Source: CAMLHU01 sp031393795 (GTDB taxonomy: Bacteria > Gemmatimonadota > Gemmatimonadetes > Gemmatimonadales > GWC2-71-9). Taken from it: 14,491 nt of DNA. The position numbers were made by a program, and so were the translations under genes. Shown here piece by piece: positions 6,087-13,430 of the stretch. Numbering within the stretch: the stretch's first letter is position 1; each line of letters begins with the position of its first letter. The stretch lies in the NCBI GenBank assembly GCA_031393795.1, contig JANMWE010000280.1, forward strand, positions 1 through 14,491, written 5' to 3'. Below the pieces are notes generated by a model, which was given only the letters and a program-made list of their open reading frames with translations, was not told the DNA's origin and made no database searches.

Positions 6087-6107
6087 ATGTAGTTAGTGCC
6101 ATAGCTT
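6079..6107 (+). promoter_or_regulatory. Sigma70-type promoter for the DUF4142-cupredoxin pair
   Basis: A perfect TTGACA (6079-6084) is followed by a 17-base spacer and a weak -10, TAGCTT (6102-6107). Transcription would start near 6113-6115, leaving a leader of about 30 bases with GAGGAG (6134-6139) three bases before ATG 6143. The strong -35 with a weak -10 suggests a regulated promoter. Confidence 0.6.
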
Positions 6108-6142
6108 CTCCTCGTCCGATCCAACTCAACCACGAGGAGTCC

Positions 6143-6676
6143 ATGTCCCGTTTCCCGCTCACCCCATTGCTCGTTCTTTCCCTGTTCGCACCCGCGGCCC
6201 TCTCCGCCCAGGCCGCCGCTCCTGACCTGTCCGACCCCGAGGTGGCCCACGTCGCGGTCACAGCCAACTCCATCGATATCGATGCGGCACGATTCGCGCT
6301 GACCCGGACCCGGAATGCCGAAGTCCGGCAGTTCGCCACCTTGATGGTGACCGACCACAGCGCGGTGAATGCCCAGGCCAGCGCCCTGGCAACTCGGCTC
6401 GGTGTCACGCCGACCGACAACGCGGTGAGCCGGTCGCTGGTCAACGGGGCCGCGACGGCACATCGCGCGCTCGAAGGGCTCCGGGGGAAGGCCTTTGACC
6501 GGGCCTATCTCGATCGCGAGATCGGATACCACCAGGCCGTGCTCGATGCGCTCGACGGGTTGCTGATCCCGACGACGGAGAACGCCGACCTGAAGGCGTT
6601 GCTGCAGCAGGTTCGGCCCGCGGTCGCGGCGCACCTCGCGCACGCCAAGGCGCTTCGCCCCAAGCTCGGATCGTGA
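6143..6676 (+). CDS. Exported DUF4142 protein (ferritin-like fold)
   Basis: The 177-residue product has a signal peptide (about 1-24, cleavage near LSAQA) and a DUF4142 domain filling the rest: a four-helix bundle related in shape to ferritin-like proteins. Family landmarks are VTANSIDIDAARFALTR (39-55), VRQFATLMVTDHSAVN (61-76) with the conserved Asp71-His72, FDRAYLDREIGYHQAVLD (118-135), and a C-terminal helix with HLAHA (164-168). Some related proteins bind metal, but a dinuclear site is not evident from these residues, so enzymatic function is not claimed. It is the first gene after the plus-strand promoter. Its TGA overlaps the GTG start of the cupredoxin gene (GTGA, 6673-6676), so the two are probably made together in the periplasm under the divergent regulator. 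Confidence 0.9.
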   Translation: MSRFPLTPLLVLSLFAPAALSAQAAAPDLSDPEVAHVAVTANSIDIDAARFALTRTRNAEVRQFATLMVTDHSAVNAQASALATRLGVTPTDNAVSRSLVNGAATAHRALEGLRGKAFDRAYLDREIGYHQAVLDALDGLLIPTTENADLKALLQQVRPAVAAHLAHAKALRPKLGS

Positions 6677-6996
6677 GGCTCCGCCTCGCGTGCATCGCGG
6701 GGCTCCTGGCGCTCGCCCAGTGCCGGCCGGCGGTCCCTCCGCCGCGCCGGTACCTGGTCGAGATCCGGCAGATGGCGTTCGTGCCGGAGGCGCTCACCGT
6801 GGCGCCTGGGGACACCGTGGTCTGGGTGAACCGTGACTTCCTCCCGCATTCGGCGACGTCGGCGGGGTGGGATACCAAGCCCCTGCTGGAAGGGAAGACC
6901 GGGCAGGTGGTCGTCGGCGCTCCCGGGGAAGTGTCCTACCACTGCCAGTTCCACCCCACGATGGTGGGGTCACTCACCGTCATTCAGGGGAGATAG
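6673..6996 (+). CDS. Periplasmic cupredoxin (plastocyanin/amicyanin-like)
   Basis: The 107-residue product is a short type 1 copper protein after an N-terminal hydrophobic export signal. The copper ligands expected for this fold are all present: His59 (FLPHSA), Cys91, His94 and Met97 (YHCQFHPTM). VAPGDTVVWVNRD (43-55) and GEVSYHC (85-91) are standard cupredoxin strands. Such proteins carry single electrons between periplasmic partners or buffer copper. The start is GTG 6673, inside the upstream stop. The signal ends LALAQC (12-17), which resembles a lipobox but has Gln before Cys17, an unusual residue there, so it may be either a secreted protein or a non-standard lipoprotein. Linkage to DUF4142 and a putative Fe-S regulator suggests redox or metal stress, but no partner oxidase is encoded nearby. 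Confidence 0.92.
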   Translation: MRLRLACIAGLLALAQCRPAVPPPRRYLVEIRQMAFVPEALTVAPGDTVVWVNRDFLPHSATSAGWDTKPLLEGKTGQVVVGAPGEVSYHCQFHPTMVGSLTVIQGR

Positions 6997-7000
6997 GTCG

Positions 7001-7045
7001 ACGTCCCACCTCCACCGGAGCCGATTCCGGAAGGAGGTGAGACGT
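7001..7045. terminator. Bidirectional hairpin between convergent genes
   Basis: A long imperfect palindrome fills the convergent gap (6997-7085). The pairings are ACGTC/GACGT (7001-7005 with 7041-7045), CACCTCC/GGAGGTG (7007-7013 with 7033-7039) and CCGGA/TCCGG (7015-7019 with 7026-7030), around a 6-base loop with small internal mismatches. It starts four bases after the cupredoxin stop. There is no T-tract on either side, so it is a strong RNA hairpin but not a textbook intrinsic terminator. Confidence 0.6.
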
Positions 7046-7085
7046 TCGTCCTGTTCGGTACAGCTCCCCCTCCGAGCGGGTCGGA

Positions 7086-7526
7086 TCAGGGGTAAGTCGC
7101 CGGGCGATACCGCCGGTGACGATGTTCCCGCCAGTATGAGGTGCTGTCGCTGGGCACCCCCATTACCTCGGGGTTCAGCACCTCGCCCGTGTCGCCGTCG
7201 ACCACCACCAAGCGGGTCCCGAGCTGACCCGCCGTGATCAGATCGATGTAGTAGACCGGGTCGTGGTGCTCGTAGACCAGCTGCTTCGAGTCCACATACC
7301 ACCCCTGGTACTTGGCCTCCACCACCCGGGCCGCGGAGTCCATCGTGATGTACGGCGGGGGGAGGCGGTACCGCTCGTAGTAGTACGGGTACGGCTCCCG
7401 AGAGGGTTCGGCCCGAGGCCTCGGCGCCTGGGCCGGCTGGCCGGTGGAGCCGTTCCAGGTCTTGTTTTGGGCCGTGAGTGGAGCCGCCGTGGCCGCCAGG
7501 AGGAGGGCGATGTGCGAAAGGCGCAT
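7086..7526 (-). CDS. Small secreted protein with PepSY-like domain
   Basis: The 146-residue product has a clear signal peptide (1-20, ending APLTAQ), a Pro/Arg/Tyr-rich linker (about 32-60), then a stretch resembling one PepSY repeat at about 62-118: DSAARVVEAKYQGWYVDSKQ, ending in the typical VVVDGDTGEVLNP (107-119). PepSY domains are usually found in periplasmic or membrane proteins as inhibitory or sensory modules. The tail is rich in Arg, His and Tyr (131-146). GAGG lies five bases before ATG 7526. It follows the 80-residue protein gene by 59 bases on the same strand, with a hairpin between, so it may have its own transcript. The domain call is by pattern only and could be wrong; the secreted nature is the firm part. 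Confidence 0.7.
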   Translation of the reverse strand: MRLSHIALLLAATAAPLTAQNKTWNGSTGQPAQAPRPRAEPSREPYPYYYERYRLPPPYITMDSAARVVEAKYQGWYVDSKQLVYEHHDPVYYIDLITAGQLGTRLVVVDGDTGEVLNPEVMGVPSDSTSYWREHRHRRYRPATYP

Positions 7527-7567
7527 AGGTACCTCAAGATATCAGTGCCAAATGACAGCGATGTGAC

Positions 7568-7582
7568 GGGGGCCGCACCCCC
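7568..7582 (-). terminator. Short GC hairpin after the 80-residue protein gene
   Basis: GGGGG/CCCCC with a 5-base loop lies four bases beyond the stop at 7586 on the minus strand. There is no T-run, so this is at best a weak terminator separating the efflux-linked genes from the PepSY-like gene. Confidence 0.35.
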
Positions 7583-7585
7583 TGT

Positions 7586-7828
7586 TCATTTCCGGTCGAT
7601 CGGCTCCGCGCGTTTCTGGGCCAGGACCCGTTCCGCGAAGTCGAGCCGTTCTTCGAGCTCCGCCACCCGCCGCTCGGTCATATCGAGGTCGTCGAGCCGG
7701 GCATCCACCTCGTCGAGATCGCGCCGGCCGGCATCGATCCGCTTCTGTCGGCCGACCATCACGATCGCGACCCAGACAGCGCCGCTGATCCCGCCGGTCA
7801 GGAGGGCCCAGAGGACGATCTGTCCCAT
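7586..7828 (-). CDS. 80-residue membrane/coiled-coil protein, unknown function
   Basis: The product has one N-terminal membrane helix (about 4-25, LWALLTGGISGAVWVAIVMV) followed by a highly charged segment (27-80). Leu/Val heptads there (DLDEVDARLDDLDMTERRV, ELEERLDFAERVLAQ) predict a coiled coil. ATG 7828 shares one base with the stop of the upstream membrane-protein gene (TGATG), so translation is coupled; the longer frame from 8020 would be an antisense-like, proline/arginine-rich extension. Small anchored coiled-coil proteins of this kind resemble phage-shock or division-site adaptors in layout only; I do not recognise the family. It probably acts with the neighbour it is coupled to. Confidence 0.8.
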   Translation of the reverse strand: MGQIVLWALLTGGISGAVWVAIVMVGRQKRIDAGRRDLDEVDARLDDLDMTERRVAELEERLDFAERVLAQKRAEPIDRK

Positions 7829-8244
7829 CAGGCGGTCCGCTTGTTCCGGTAGATGTATGCGATCACCAGGCCGAGCACCACCAGGAGCAGGGAATCGAAC
7901 AGGATCTGTCGCATCACCATCATCGGCGGGAGGGGCTGGACGACATAGGTGATGGTGTAGGTCGGGATCACGGTGAGGCAGGCCACGGCCAGGCCGTAGC
8001 GGAGCCCCTGCGGGATCCACGCCTTCGCTTCCGTGCCGCGGGCGTAGATCCAGGCGAACGCGCCGGCGAGGAGGCCGTGCGCCGCGACCAGGATCGGCAT
8101 CAGCGCCCCGGTCTCGGTCTGGGTGCGATAGAGGTTTGGGAACTGTGCGTAGTCCGCGTGCAAGAGGACCCCGTGCACGAGGTAGCTCCCGGCCATCCAG
8201 ACGGCGAAAACAGCGAGAGTGCCGATCAGGGCTCTACGATCCAT
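7828..8244 (-). CDS. Four-helix inner-membrane protein, unnamed family
   Basis: The 138-residue product has four predicted membrane helices (about 5-25, 47-67, 83-103, 113-132) with short loops. ATG 8244 is supported by a strong AAGGAGG eight bases before ATG-proximal CCCC; the longer frame to 8655 translates the antisense of the propeller gene. Segments SYLVHGVLLHADY (20-32), FPNLYR (35-40), AWIYARG (64-70), GLRYGLAVA (80-88) and YVVQPLPP (100-107) look like a widespread but unnamed bacterial family. It lies 53 bases after the beta-propeller gene and is coupled to the 80-residue protein gene, in line with a membrane complex or accessory role near the efflux genes. No activity is assigned. 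Confidence 0.8.
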   Translation of the reverse strand: MDRRALIGTLAVFAVWMAGSYLVHGVLLHADYAQFPNLYRTQTETGALMPILVAAHGLLAGAFAWIYARGTEAKAWIPQGLRYGLAVACLTVIPTYTITYVVQPLPPMMVMRQILFDSLLLVVLGLVIAYIYRNKRTA

Positions 8245-8297
8245 GGGGCCTCCTTGGGCTGGGGCGTCATGCTGGAATGGTAATCTCCCGGCGCCGA

Positions 8298-9317
8298 TCA
8301 GGGTTCCAGGACCAGCACGCCGAAGGTGCCGGGCAGTAGGGGAGGACGGGAACGGGGTTGGGCCGGGGTCGCCGTCGGGGCGGGGCCGAAGTCCCCGGTC
8401 GCAGTATAGAGCCGGTGGGTGCGGAGGTCGAGTTCCATCGTCCGCGCCCCTCGCTTGGTGGCCACCGTGGCCACGATCGCTACGCTGTCGGGCGTCACCT
8501 CGTGGACCACGGTGATGCTCCCCTCGCCGTTGGAGGCGAAGGCCATCTGGGTCGCCGGGTCGAAGCGGGTGGCGTCCACCCCCTGCCCGATCGGGGCCGT
8601 GGTCACGACCTTCCCCGCGACCGCATCGGACACGGTCATCACCTGGTTCCGGCACACACTGAAGAGCCGGTGGTGCGCCCGGTCCAGCGCGAGGCCGGTC
8701 GGCGCCTGGCAGGGGGCGATGGACCAGCGGCGAAGGACGGTGAGCTTGGCGGCGTCGAACTGCACGATCTCCCCGTTGTCCTCGATGTTCACGTAGACGG
8801 TCCCATCCCCGGCGGCGACACCGAATTCCGGCTGGCCGCCGAGGGCCACGCTGCCGAGCGGATCGCCGGTGACGGGATCGATGGCGGTGGAGGAGTGGGC
8901 GTCGCCGTTGAAGGTGAAGATCCGCTTGGTGACGGGCTCGTACAGGATCGCATCGGCGTCATCCGCCGCCGTCCCGCGGTGCAGCACCTGCAGGGTCTTG
9001 AGGTCGAACATCACGGCCATCCCGTCACCCCCGGAGGTGGCGAAGCCGTGGCCAGCATCGTACGCGAAGGCCACCCCGTGGGCCCGCTGCATCCCGGGGA
9101 TCTCGGCGAGGAGCGTCCCCTTCTCCTGGTCCACGACCATGATCCGGTCCGACCGGGCGATAAAGAGCCGATGGCCCAGGGTGTCGAGCGCGAGGTAGTC
9201 CCACCCGCCGTCGCCGCCGAGGGTGTACGTCTGCGTGAGGTGGTAGCCCTGGGCCTGTGCCGCCGGGGCCAGGAGCAGGGAGAGGAGCGACAGCAGTCGC
9301 AATGCGCGGGTCGACAT
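8298..9317 (-). CDS. Secreted YVTN/YncE-type beta-propeller protein
   Basis: The 339-residue product starts with a signal peptide (1-23, ending APAAQAQ) and continues as repeated blade-like units. Examples are YLALDTLGHRLFIARSDRIM (41-60), VVDQEKGTLLAEIPG (61-75), GVAFAYDAGHGFATSGGDGM (81-100), and VAAGDGTVYVNIEDNGEIV (167-185). This is the pattern of YncE-like beta-propellers. Cys203 and Cys222 in adjacent strands may form a disulphide. ATG 9317 is chosen because AAGGAAG sits upstream; an upstream start at 9350 adds eleven residues before the signal. It is 46 bases after the RND pump gene on the same strand, so it may be an efflux-operon accessory. Propellers of this class bind protein or small ligands; the ligand here is unknown. 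Confidence 0.88.
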   Translation of the reverse strand: MSTRALRLLSLLSLLLAPAAQAQGYHLTQTYTLGGDGGWDYLALDTLGHRLFIARSDRIMVVDQEKGTLLAEIPGMQRAHGVAFAYDAGHGFATSGGDGMAVMFDLKTLQVLHRGTAADDADAILYEPVTKRIFTFNGDAHSSTAIDPVTGDPLGSVALGGQPEFGVAAGDGTVYVNIEDNGEIVQFDAAKLTVLRRWSIAPCQAPTGLALDRAHHRLFSVCRNQVMTVSDAVAGKVVTTAPIGQGVDATRFDPATQMAFASNGEGSITVVHEVTPDSVAIVATVATKRGARTMELDLRTHRLYTATGDFGPAPTATPAQPRSRPPLLPGTFGVLVLEP

Positions 9318-9363
9318 GAGGGGCTTCCTTGCGGAGGAGGGAACGATCAATTGTTACGCGCGA

Positions 9364-12300
9364 TCACCCCTCGGAGTTGAGGGCGCGGGTCGCGTGCAGC
9401 GCGGCCGGGAGGAGCAACAACGTCGTGGCGGTCGAGAAGCAGAGCCCGCCGATGACCGCGATGGCGAGCGGGCGCTGGAGCTCGGCGCCGGCGCCGAACC
9501 CGAGCGCCAGGGGGATCAGACCGGTCAGGGTGCAGAGCGTGGTCATCAGGATCGGGCGGAGCCGGAGGCGCCCGGCTTCGAGCAACGCGATGGCGGGATC
9601 GCGACCGGCGGCCCGGACCTGGGCGGCATCGTACAGGATGATCCCGTTCTTCACTACCAGGCCGACCAGCAGGATCAACCCCATGAAGCTCGACACGTTG
9701 AACGGGATCCCCGTGACCGCGAGCCCGAGCACGGCCCCGGTGACTCCGAGGAGCGAGCCGGACAGGATCAGGATGGGGGCCCGGAAGTTCCGGAAATGGA
9801 TCACCATTACCAGGAGCACCAGCCCGGCCGCCAGCCCGAAGACGAGGAGCAGCTGACGGAACGACTCCTTCTGGCCCGCCTCCTGTCCGCCGAACTCGAG
9901 GCTGCTGCCGGCGGGGAGGGGAAGGTCCGCCACCGCGCGACGCACTTCACCCATCACCGCGCCGAGGCTCGATCGCTCGATGTCGATCGCGCCGGTGACG
10001 GCGACGTAGGGACGGAGGTTCTCCCGGGTGAGCCCACTGATCTCGCTGGTGTCGCGCACCGAGCCGAGGCTCGTGAGCGGCGCCCACCCTCGCGGGCCGA
10101 TGATCGGGAGACGAGCGAGGACGTCGGCGGAGGTGCGGACGGCATCGGGGTAGCGCACCCGGATCCTGACCAGCCGGTCGGTCTCGCGCAGTTCCCCGGC
10201 CGCGGCCCCGAACATCCCGGCGCGCGCTTGCTGTTCGACGTCCGCGGTGGTGAGTCCGAGCGCCGACGCGCGCACCGGGTCGACCTGCAGCACCATCGAG
10301 GGGAGGTCGCCGGTGACGCCATCGAAAAGGTCCTCGAGCCCGGGGATCTCGCCGACCCGCGCCGCCACCGTACGCGCCGCCTCTTCCGCGACCCGGACGT
10401 CGGGATTGAAGAGCTTGATCTCGACCGGGGCGGGGGAGCCGGTCAGGTCGCCGAGGAGGTCGGCCTGGACCTGGTGGAACTCGAGCCGAAGGGCGGGGAC
10501 GCGAAGCGCCAACGTGCCCCGGAGGCGATCCATCACGGCGAAGACCGACACGTCACGCTGTCCAAGGCGCTTCAGAAGGACAGTAAGGTCCCCACGGTTG
10601 GGGCCGGTGGCGAAAAGACCGAGTTCGGAGCCGGTGCGGCGGGTGAATACATCGACGGCGGGATCGGCCCGGAGGATCCCTTCGAGCACGCCGAGCTGCC
10701 GGTCGGTCTCGGCGAGCGAGGTGCCGGTCGGCGCCCAGTAGTCGAGGATGAATCCCCCTTCGTCCATGTCGGGGAGGAAGCCGGTGTTGAGCCGGGTCGC
10801 CACCCCGAGCCCCACGGCGATGATGATCCCCGCCGCTGCCGCCGCCCGGAGCGGATGGTGGATCAGGGTGCGCGCGAGGCGGAGGTAGACGGCCTCGAGT
10901 CGCTCGAGTCGGAGGATGGGACCCCTGTGTCCACCATCGGGGCGGAGAAGCCCTTCGACCACGGCGGGCAAGAGCGTGGTCGCGTACACCAGCGAAAGGA
11001 GTACGGCGATCGCGAGGGCGAGGGAGAAGGAGTGGAAGAACTGCCCCACCACTCCCTCCAGGAGTCCGAGCGGTGCGAAGACGACGACCGTGGTGATCGT
11101 CGAACTGGTAACCGGACCGAGGATCTCCTGGATCGCCGCTTCGATCCCCGCGCGGCCGAGGGCGCTGCCGTCGGCCGGAAGGTGACGCTCGAGATTCTCC
11201 ACCACGACCACCGCGTCGTCGATGATGAGCCCCACCGCCACCGCGATCCCGCCGAGCGACATCAGGTTGAGCGAGTCGTGGAAGAGGTAGAGAAGTCCGA
11301 ACGTTCCCGCGATGGTGAGGGGGATCGTGCCGGCGGCCGCCCGCGTCAGCGCCGGGCGGCCGAGGAAGAGGAAGAGGACGATGGCGCTGAGGAGGCCGCC
11401 CACGAGGATCGCGTCGCGGACGCTCGCGATCGAATCACGGACGAGCGCACCCTGGTCGTAGACGAGATCGAGCCGGACTCCGGCGGGGAGCGACGCACGG
11501 ATCGAGTCTACGCTCGCCAGCACCGCAGCATCGACCCGCAGGATGCTCCCGGTCGGCTGGCGGGAGACGTTGATGAGCGCCGCGGGGGTGCCATTCCCGC
11601 TGGCAAGCTGGAAGAGGTCCTCCGTGCCGTAGGCCACTGAGGCCACATCGCGCACGCGGACCGGCGTCGCCCCTTCGTTCTGGACGACGAGGGCGCCCAC
11701 GGCATCGGGGGCGGTCACGAGGCCGGAGATGACCACACTGAACTGCCGATACTCCCGGTCGACCCGCCCTGCGGGGAGGACGCTGTTGCCTGCGAGGATC
11801 CGGTCAGCCACCTCGGTGATGGCGAGGCGGCGTGCAATGAGTCGCTGGGGGTCGGCCTGCACCGACACCTCGCGCACCAGCCCCCCCTGGACCTCGACGG
11901 TGCCGACGTCGGCCAGACGCGCGAGCCGGGGTCGGATGGTGTACTGGGCGATGTCGCGGAGAAGGACGGGGTCGGCGCCGTGCAGCTCGAACTGCAGAAT
12001 GGGGAATACCGCCGGCGTGAGCCGTTCCACCACGATCTCCAGGCCCCTCGGAAGGATCGGTTGGAGGGCGGCGATGCGACCCTGTACCTGCTGGAGGGCG
12101 TAGGCCATATCGGTGCCGGGACGAAAATCGAGGCTCAATTCAGCGCCTCCGCGCACACTCCTGCTCCGGAGCCGACGGAGGTCGATGACCCCGATCAGCC
12201 CTTCTTCCATCGGCCGGGTCACTGCCACCATCATGTCGCGGGGCTCGAAGGTGCCGCCGCCGGCAACGACCACGATCCGGTTGAACTCGGCCTCGGGGTA

Positions 12301-12408
12301 GATCCCCGCCGGAAGCCGGGTGACGGCGTAGAGCCCCCCGCCCGTCAGGAGCACCGCCGCGAGCACCACGGCGGGGCGATGTCGCAGGGCGTGGTACGCG
12401 AGGCTCAT
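9364..12408 (-). CDS. RND-family efflux pump, inner-membrane subunit
   Basis: The 1014-residue product has the full RND layout: one helix (about 10-30), a large periplasmic loop (about 31-330), helices to about 480, a further helix (about 521-540), a second loop (541-850) and final helices (851-1005). Proton-relay residues typical of drug-type pumps are present: Asp397-Asp398 in TM4 (GLIIDDAVVVVENLERH) and Lys920 in TM10 (GLVVKNGIILYD). RLPAGIYPEAEFNRIVV (31-47) and FLPDMDEGGFILDYW (544-558) resemble a broad CzcA-like group, so the protein mixes HAE1 and HME features and its substrate (drug, lipid or metal) is not assigned. Heavy-metal pumps usually have a different TM4 signature. Its start overlaps the adaptor gene's stop by four bases, and it uses the proton-motive force to export through the TolC-like partner. 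Confidence 0.95.
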   Translation of the reverse strand: MSLAYHALRHRPAVVLAAVLLTGGGLYAVTRLPAGIYPEAEFNRIVVVAGGGTFEPRDMMVAVTRPMEEGLIGVIDLRRLRSRSVRGGAELSLDFRPGTDMAYALQQVQGRIAALQPILPRGLEIVVERLTPAVFPILQFELHGADPVLLRDIAQYTIRPRLARLADVGTVEVQGGLVREVSVQADPQRLIARRLAITEVADRILAGNSVLPAGRVDREYRQFSVVISGLVTAPDAVGALVVQNEGATPVRVRDVASVAYGTEDLFQLASGNGTPAALINVSRQPTGSILRVDAAVLASVDSIRASLPAGVRLDLVYDQGALVRDSIASVRDAILVGGLLSAIVLFLFLGRPALTRAAAGTIPLTIAGTFGLLYLFHDSLNLMSLGGIAVAVGLIIDDAVVVVENLERHLPADGSALGRAGIEAAIQEILGPVTSSTITTVVVFAPLGLLEGVVGQFFHSFSLALAIAVLLSLVYATTLLPAVVEGLLRPDGGHRGPILRLERLEAVYLRLARTLIHHPLRAAAAAGIIIAVGLGVATRLNTGFLPDMDEGGFILDYWAPTGTSLAETDRQLGVLEGILRADPAVDVFTRRTGSELGLFATGPNRGDLTVLLKRLGQRDVSVFAVMDRLRGTLALRVPALRLEFHQVQADLLGDLTGSPAPVEIKLFNPDVRVAEEAARTVAARVGEIPGLEDLFDGVTGDLPSMVLQVDPVRASALGLTTADVEQQARAGMFGAAAGELRETDRLVRIRVRYPDAVRTSADVLARLPIIGPRGWAPLTSLGSVRDTSEISGLTRENLRPYVAVTGAIDIERSSLGAVMGEVRRAVADLPLPAGSSLEFGGQEAGQKESFRQLLLVFGLAAGLVLLVMVIHFRNFRAPILILSGSLLGVTGAVLGLAVTGIPFNVSSFMGLILLVGLVVKNGIILYDAAQVRAAGRDPAIALLEAGRLRLRPILMTTLCTLTGLIPLALGFGAGAELQRPLAIAVIGGLCFSTATTLLLLPAALHATRALNSEG

Positions 12409-13430
12409 GGCGTCGGGGCCCGGGGGATCACGCGGGCGCTGTCGGGGAGCCCGTAGGCGCCGACGGTCACCACCCGGTCACCGGCGTGCACATCCCCGGT
12501 GATCTCGACCCTCCCCTCGCCGCGGGCGACGGGCACCACGGCGCGGGCGCGGGCGATACTGTCGGCGCCGACCACGAAAATGGTGGGCGTATTCCCGACG
12601 AAGACCAACGCGGCCGCCGGCACCACCAGCACGTTGCGGTGCACACTGACCCGGATCCGGATCGTCACGCCGAGGCCGGGGCGGAGCATCGGGTCGAAGC
12701 GGCGCGGACGGACCAGGACCCGGGTGGTATTGGAAAGGGAATCGACCGTCGATCCGATGCTTTCCACCTCCGCGGGCCAGTCGGAGGTCCCCCCTTCCAG
12801 ATGGAGAACGGCGGGTTGGCCGACGTGAATGCCGGCGAGGGCGGCAGCCGCGATCGTGGCGGAGGCGTACACCTTCGAGGGATCGATCACCTCGAGCAGG
12901 GGAGCTCCGGCGGCGACCCGCATCCCCGGTCGCACCAGCAGCTGTGACACGACGCCGCTCAAGGGGCTCCGGACCTTGGCGCGCCGGCTCAGCGCCTCGG
13001 CGGCGGCGGCCTGCAACTGCAACGCCTCGGCGGCGGCGCTCCGTTCCTCCACATCGCGCCGCGACGCGATGCCTTCCGCCAGGAGCTGCTTCTGGCGATC
13101 GGCGTCGGCCAGGGCGGCGATGGCTTGGGCGCGAAGCCCCGCAGCCTGCGCCGCGAGGTCGGGGATGTCGAGCTCGAGCGCGAGCGTCCCCGCGGCGAGC
13201 CGGGCGCCGATCTGGGTGTAGACCCGTTGGATCACCGCATCAGCGGGCGCCACCAGGAGGGCAGAGCCTTCGGGGCGGGAGATGAGCCTCCCATCCGCTT
13301 CAAGGAAGACCACCACCGAGTCGCGGCGCACGCGGTCGAGCGTGACCGGCACTTCCGCCTGCGCCGGGGCACCACCTCCGGAGGGGGAGCAGGCGGCGAG
13401 TGTCAGGGCCAGGAGGACCAGGTGCCTCAT
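12405..13430 (-). CDS. RND efflux periplasmic adaptor (membrane-fusion lipoprotein)
   Basis: The 341-residue product has a very short lipoprotein signal (LAAC at 11-14), so it is probably anchored through Cys14. Next comes a barrel-sandwich strand set (about 56-90: GSALLVAPADAVIQRV, IGARLAAGTLALELD). A helical hairpin at about 91-150 includes LAEGIASRRDVEER (117-130). The second half of the lipoyl-like domain follows (VRSPLSGVVSQLLVRPGMRV, 153-172), then a beta-barrel (186-262) and a membrane-proximal domain ending VTVGAYGLPDSARV (321-334). The GAYGL ending and PGLGVTIRI resemble CzcB/CusB-like adaptors. The hairpin is short, expected for partners of CzcC-type factors. Overlaps of four bases with both neighbours show tight coupling. 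It bridges pump and outer-membrane channel; I see no metal-binding Met/His cluster that would prove a metal role. Confidence 0.93.
   Translation of the reverse strand: MRHLVLLALTLAACSPSGGGAPAQAEVPVTLDRVRRDSVVVFLEADGRLISRPEGSALLVAPADAVIQRVYTQIGARLAAGTLALELDIPDLAAQAAGLRAQAIAALADADRQKQLLAEGIASRRDVEERSAAAEALQLQAAAAEALSRRAKVRSPLSGVVSQLLVRPGMRVAAGAPLLEVIDPSKVYASATIAAAALAGIHVGQPAVLHLEGGTSDWPAEVESIGSTVDSLSNTTRVLVRPRRFDPMLRPGLGVTIRIRVSVHRNVLVVPAAALVFVGNTPTIFVVGADSIARARAVVPVARGEGRVEITGDVHAGDRVVTVGAYGLPDSARVIPRAPTP

Noticed and set aside
8245..8655. Longer start for the four-helix protein (to 8655)
   Set aside because: The extension is antisense to the propeller gene and lacks a membrane or signal pattern; ATG 8244 has a strong AAGGAGG.
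8358..9380. 340-codon plus-strand frame opposite the propeller gene
   Set aside because: Gly/Arg/Val-rich shadow without recognisable domain; the minus strand carries a signal peptide, propeller repeats and a ribosome site.
9316..11640. 774-codon open frame on the plus strand opposite the RND pump
   Set aside because: Its product is a monotonous Glu/Arg/Gly/Asp-rich sequence without domains, the typical antisense shadow of a high-GC gene, and the opposite strand encodes a complete RND protein.
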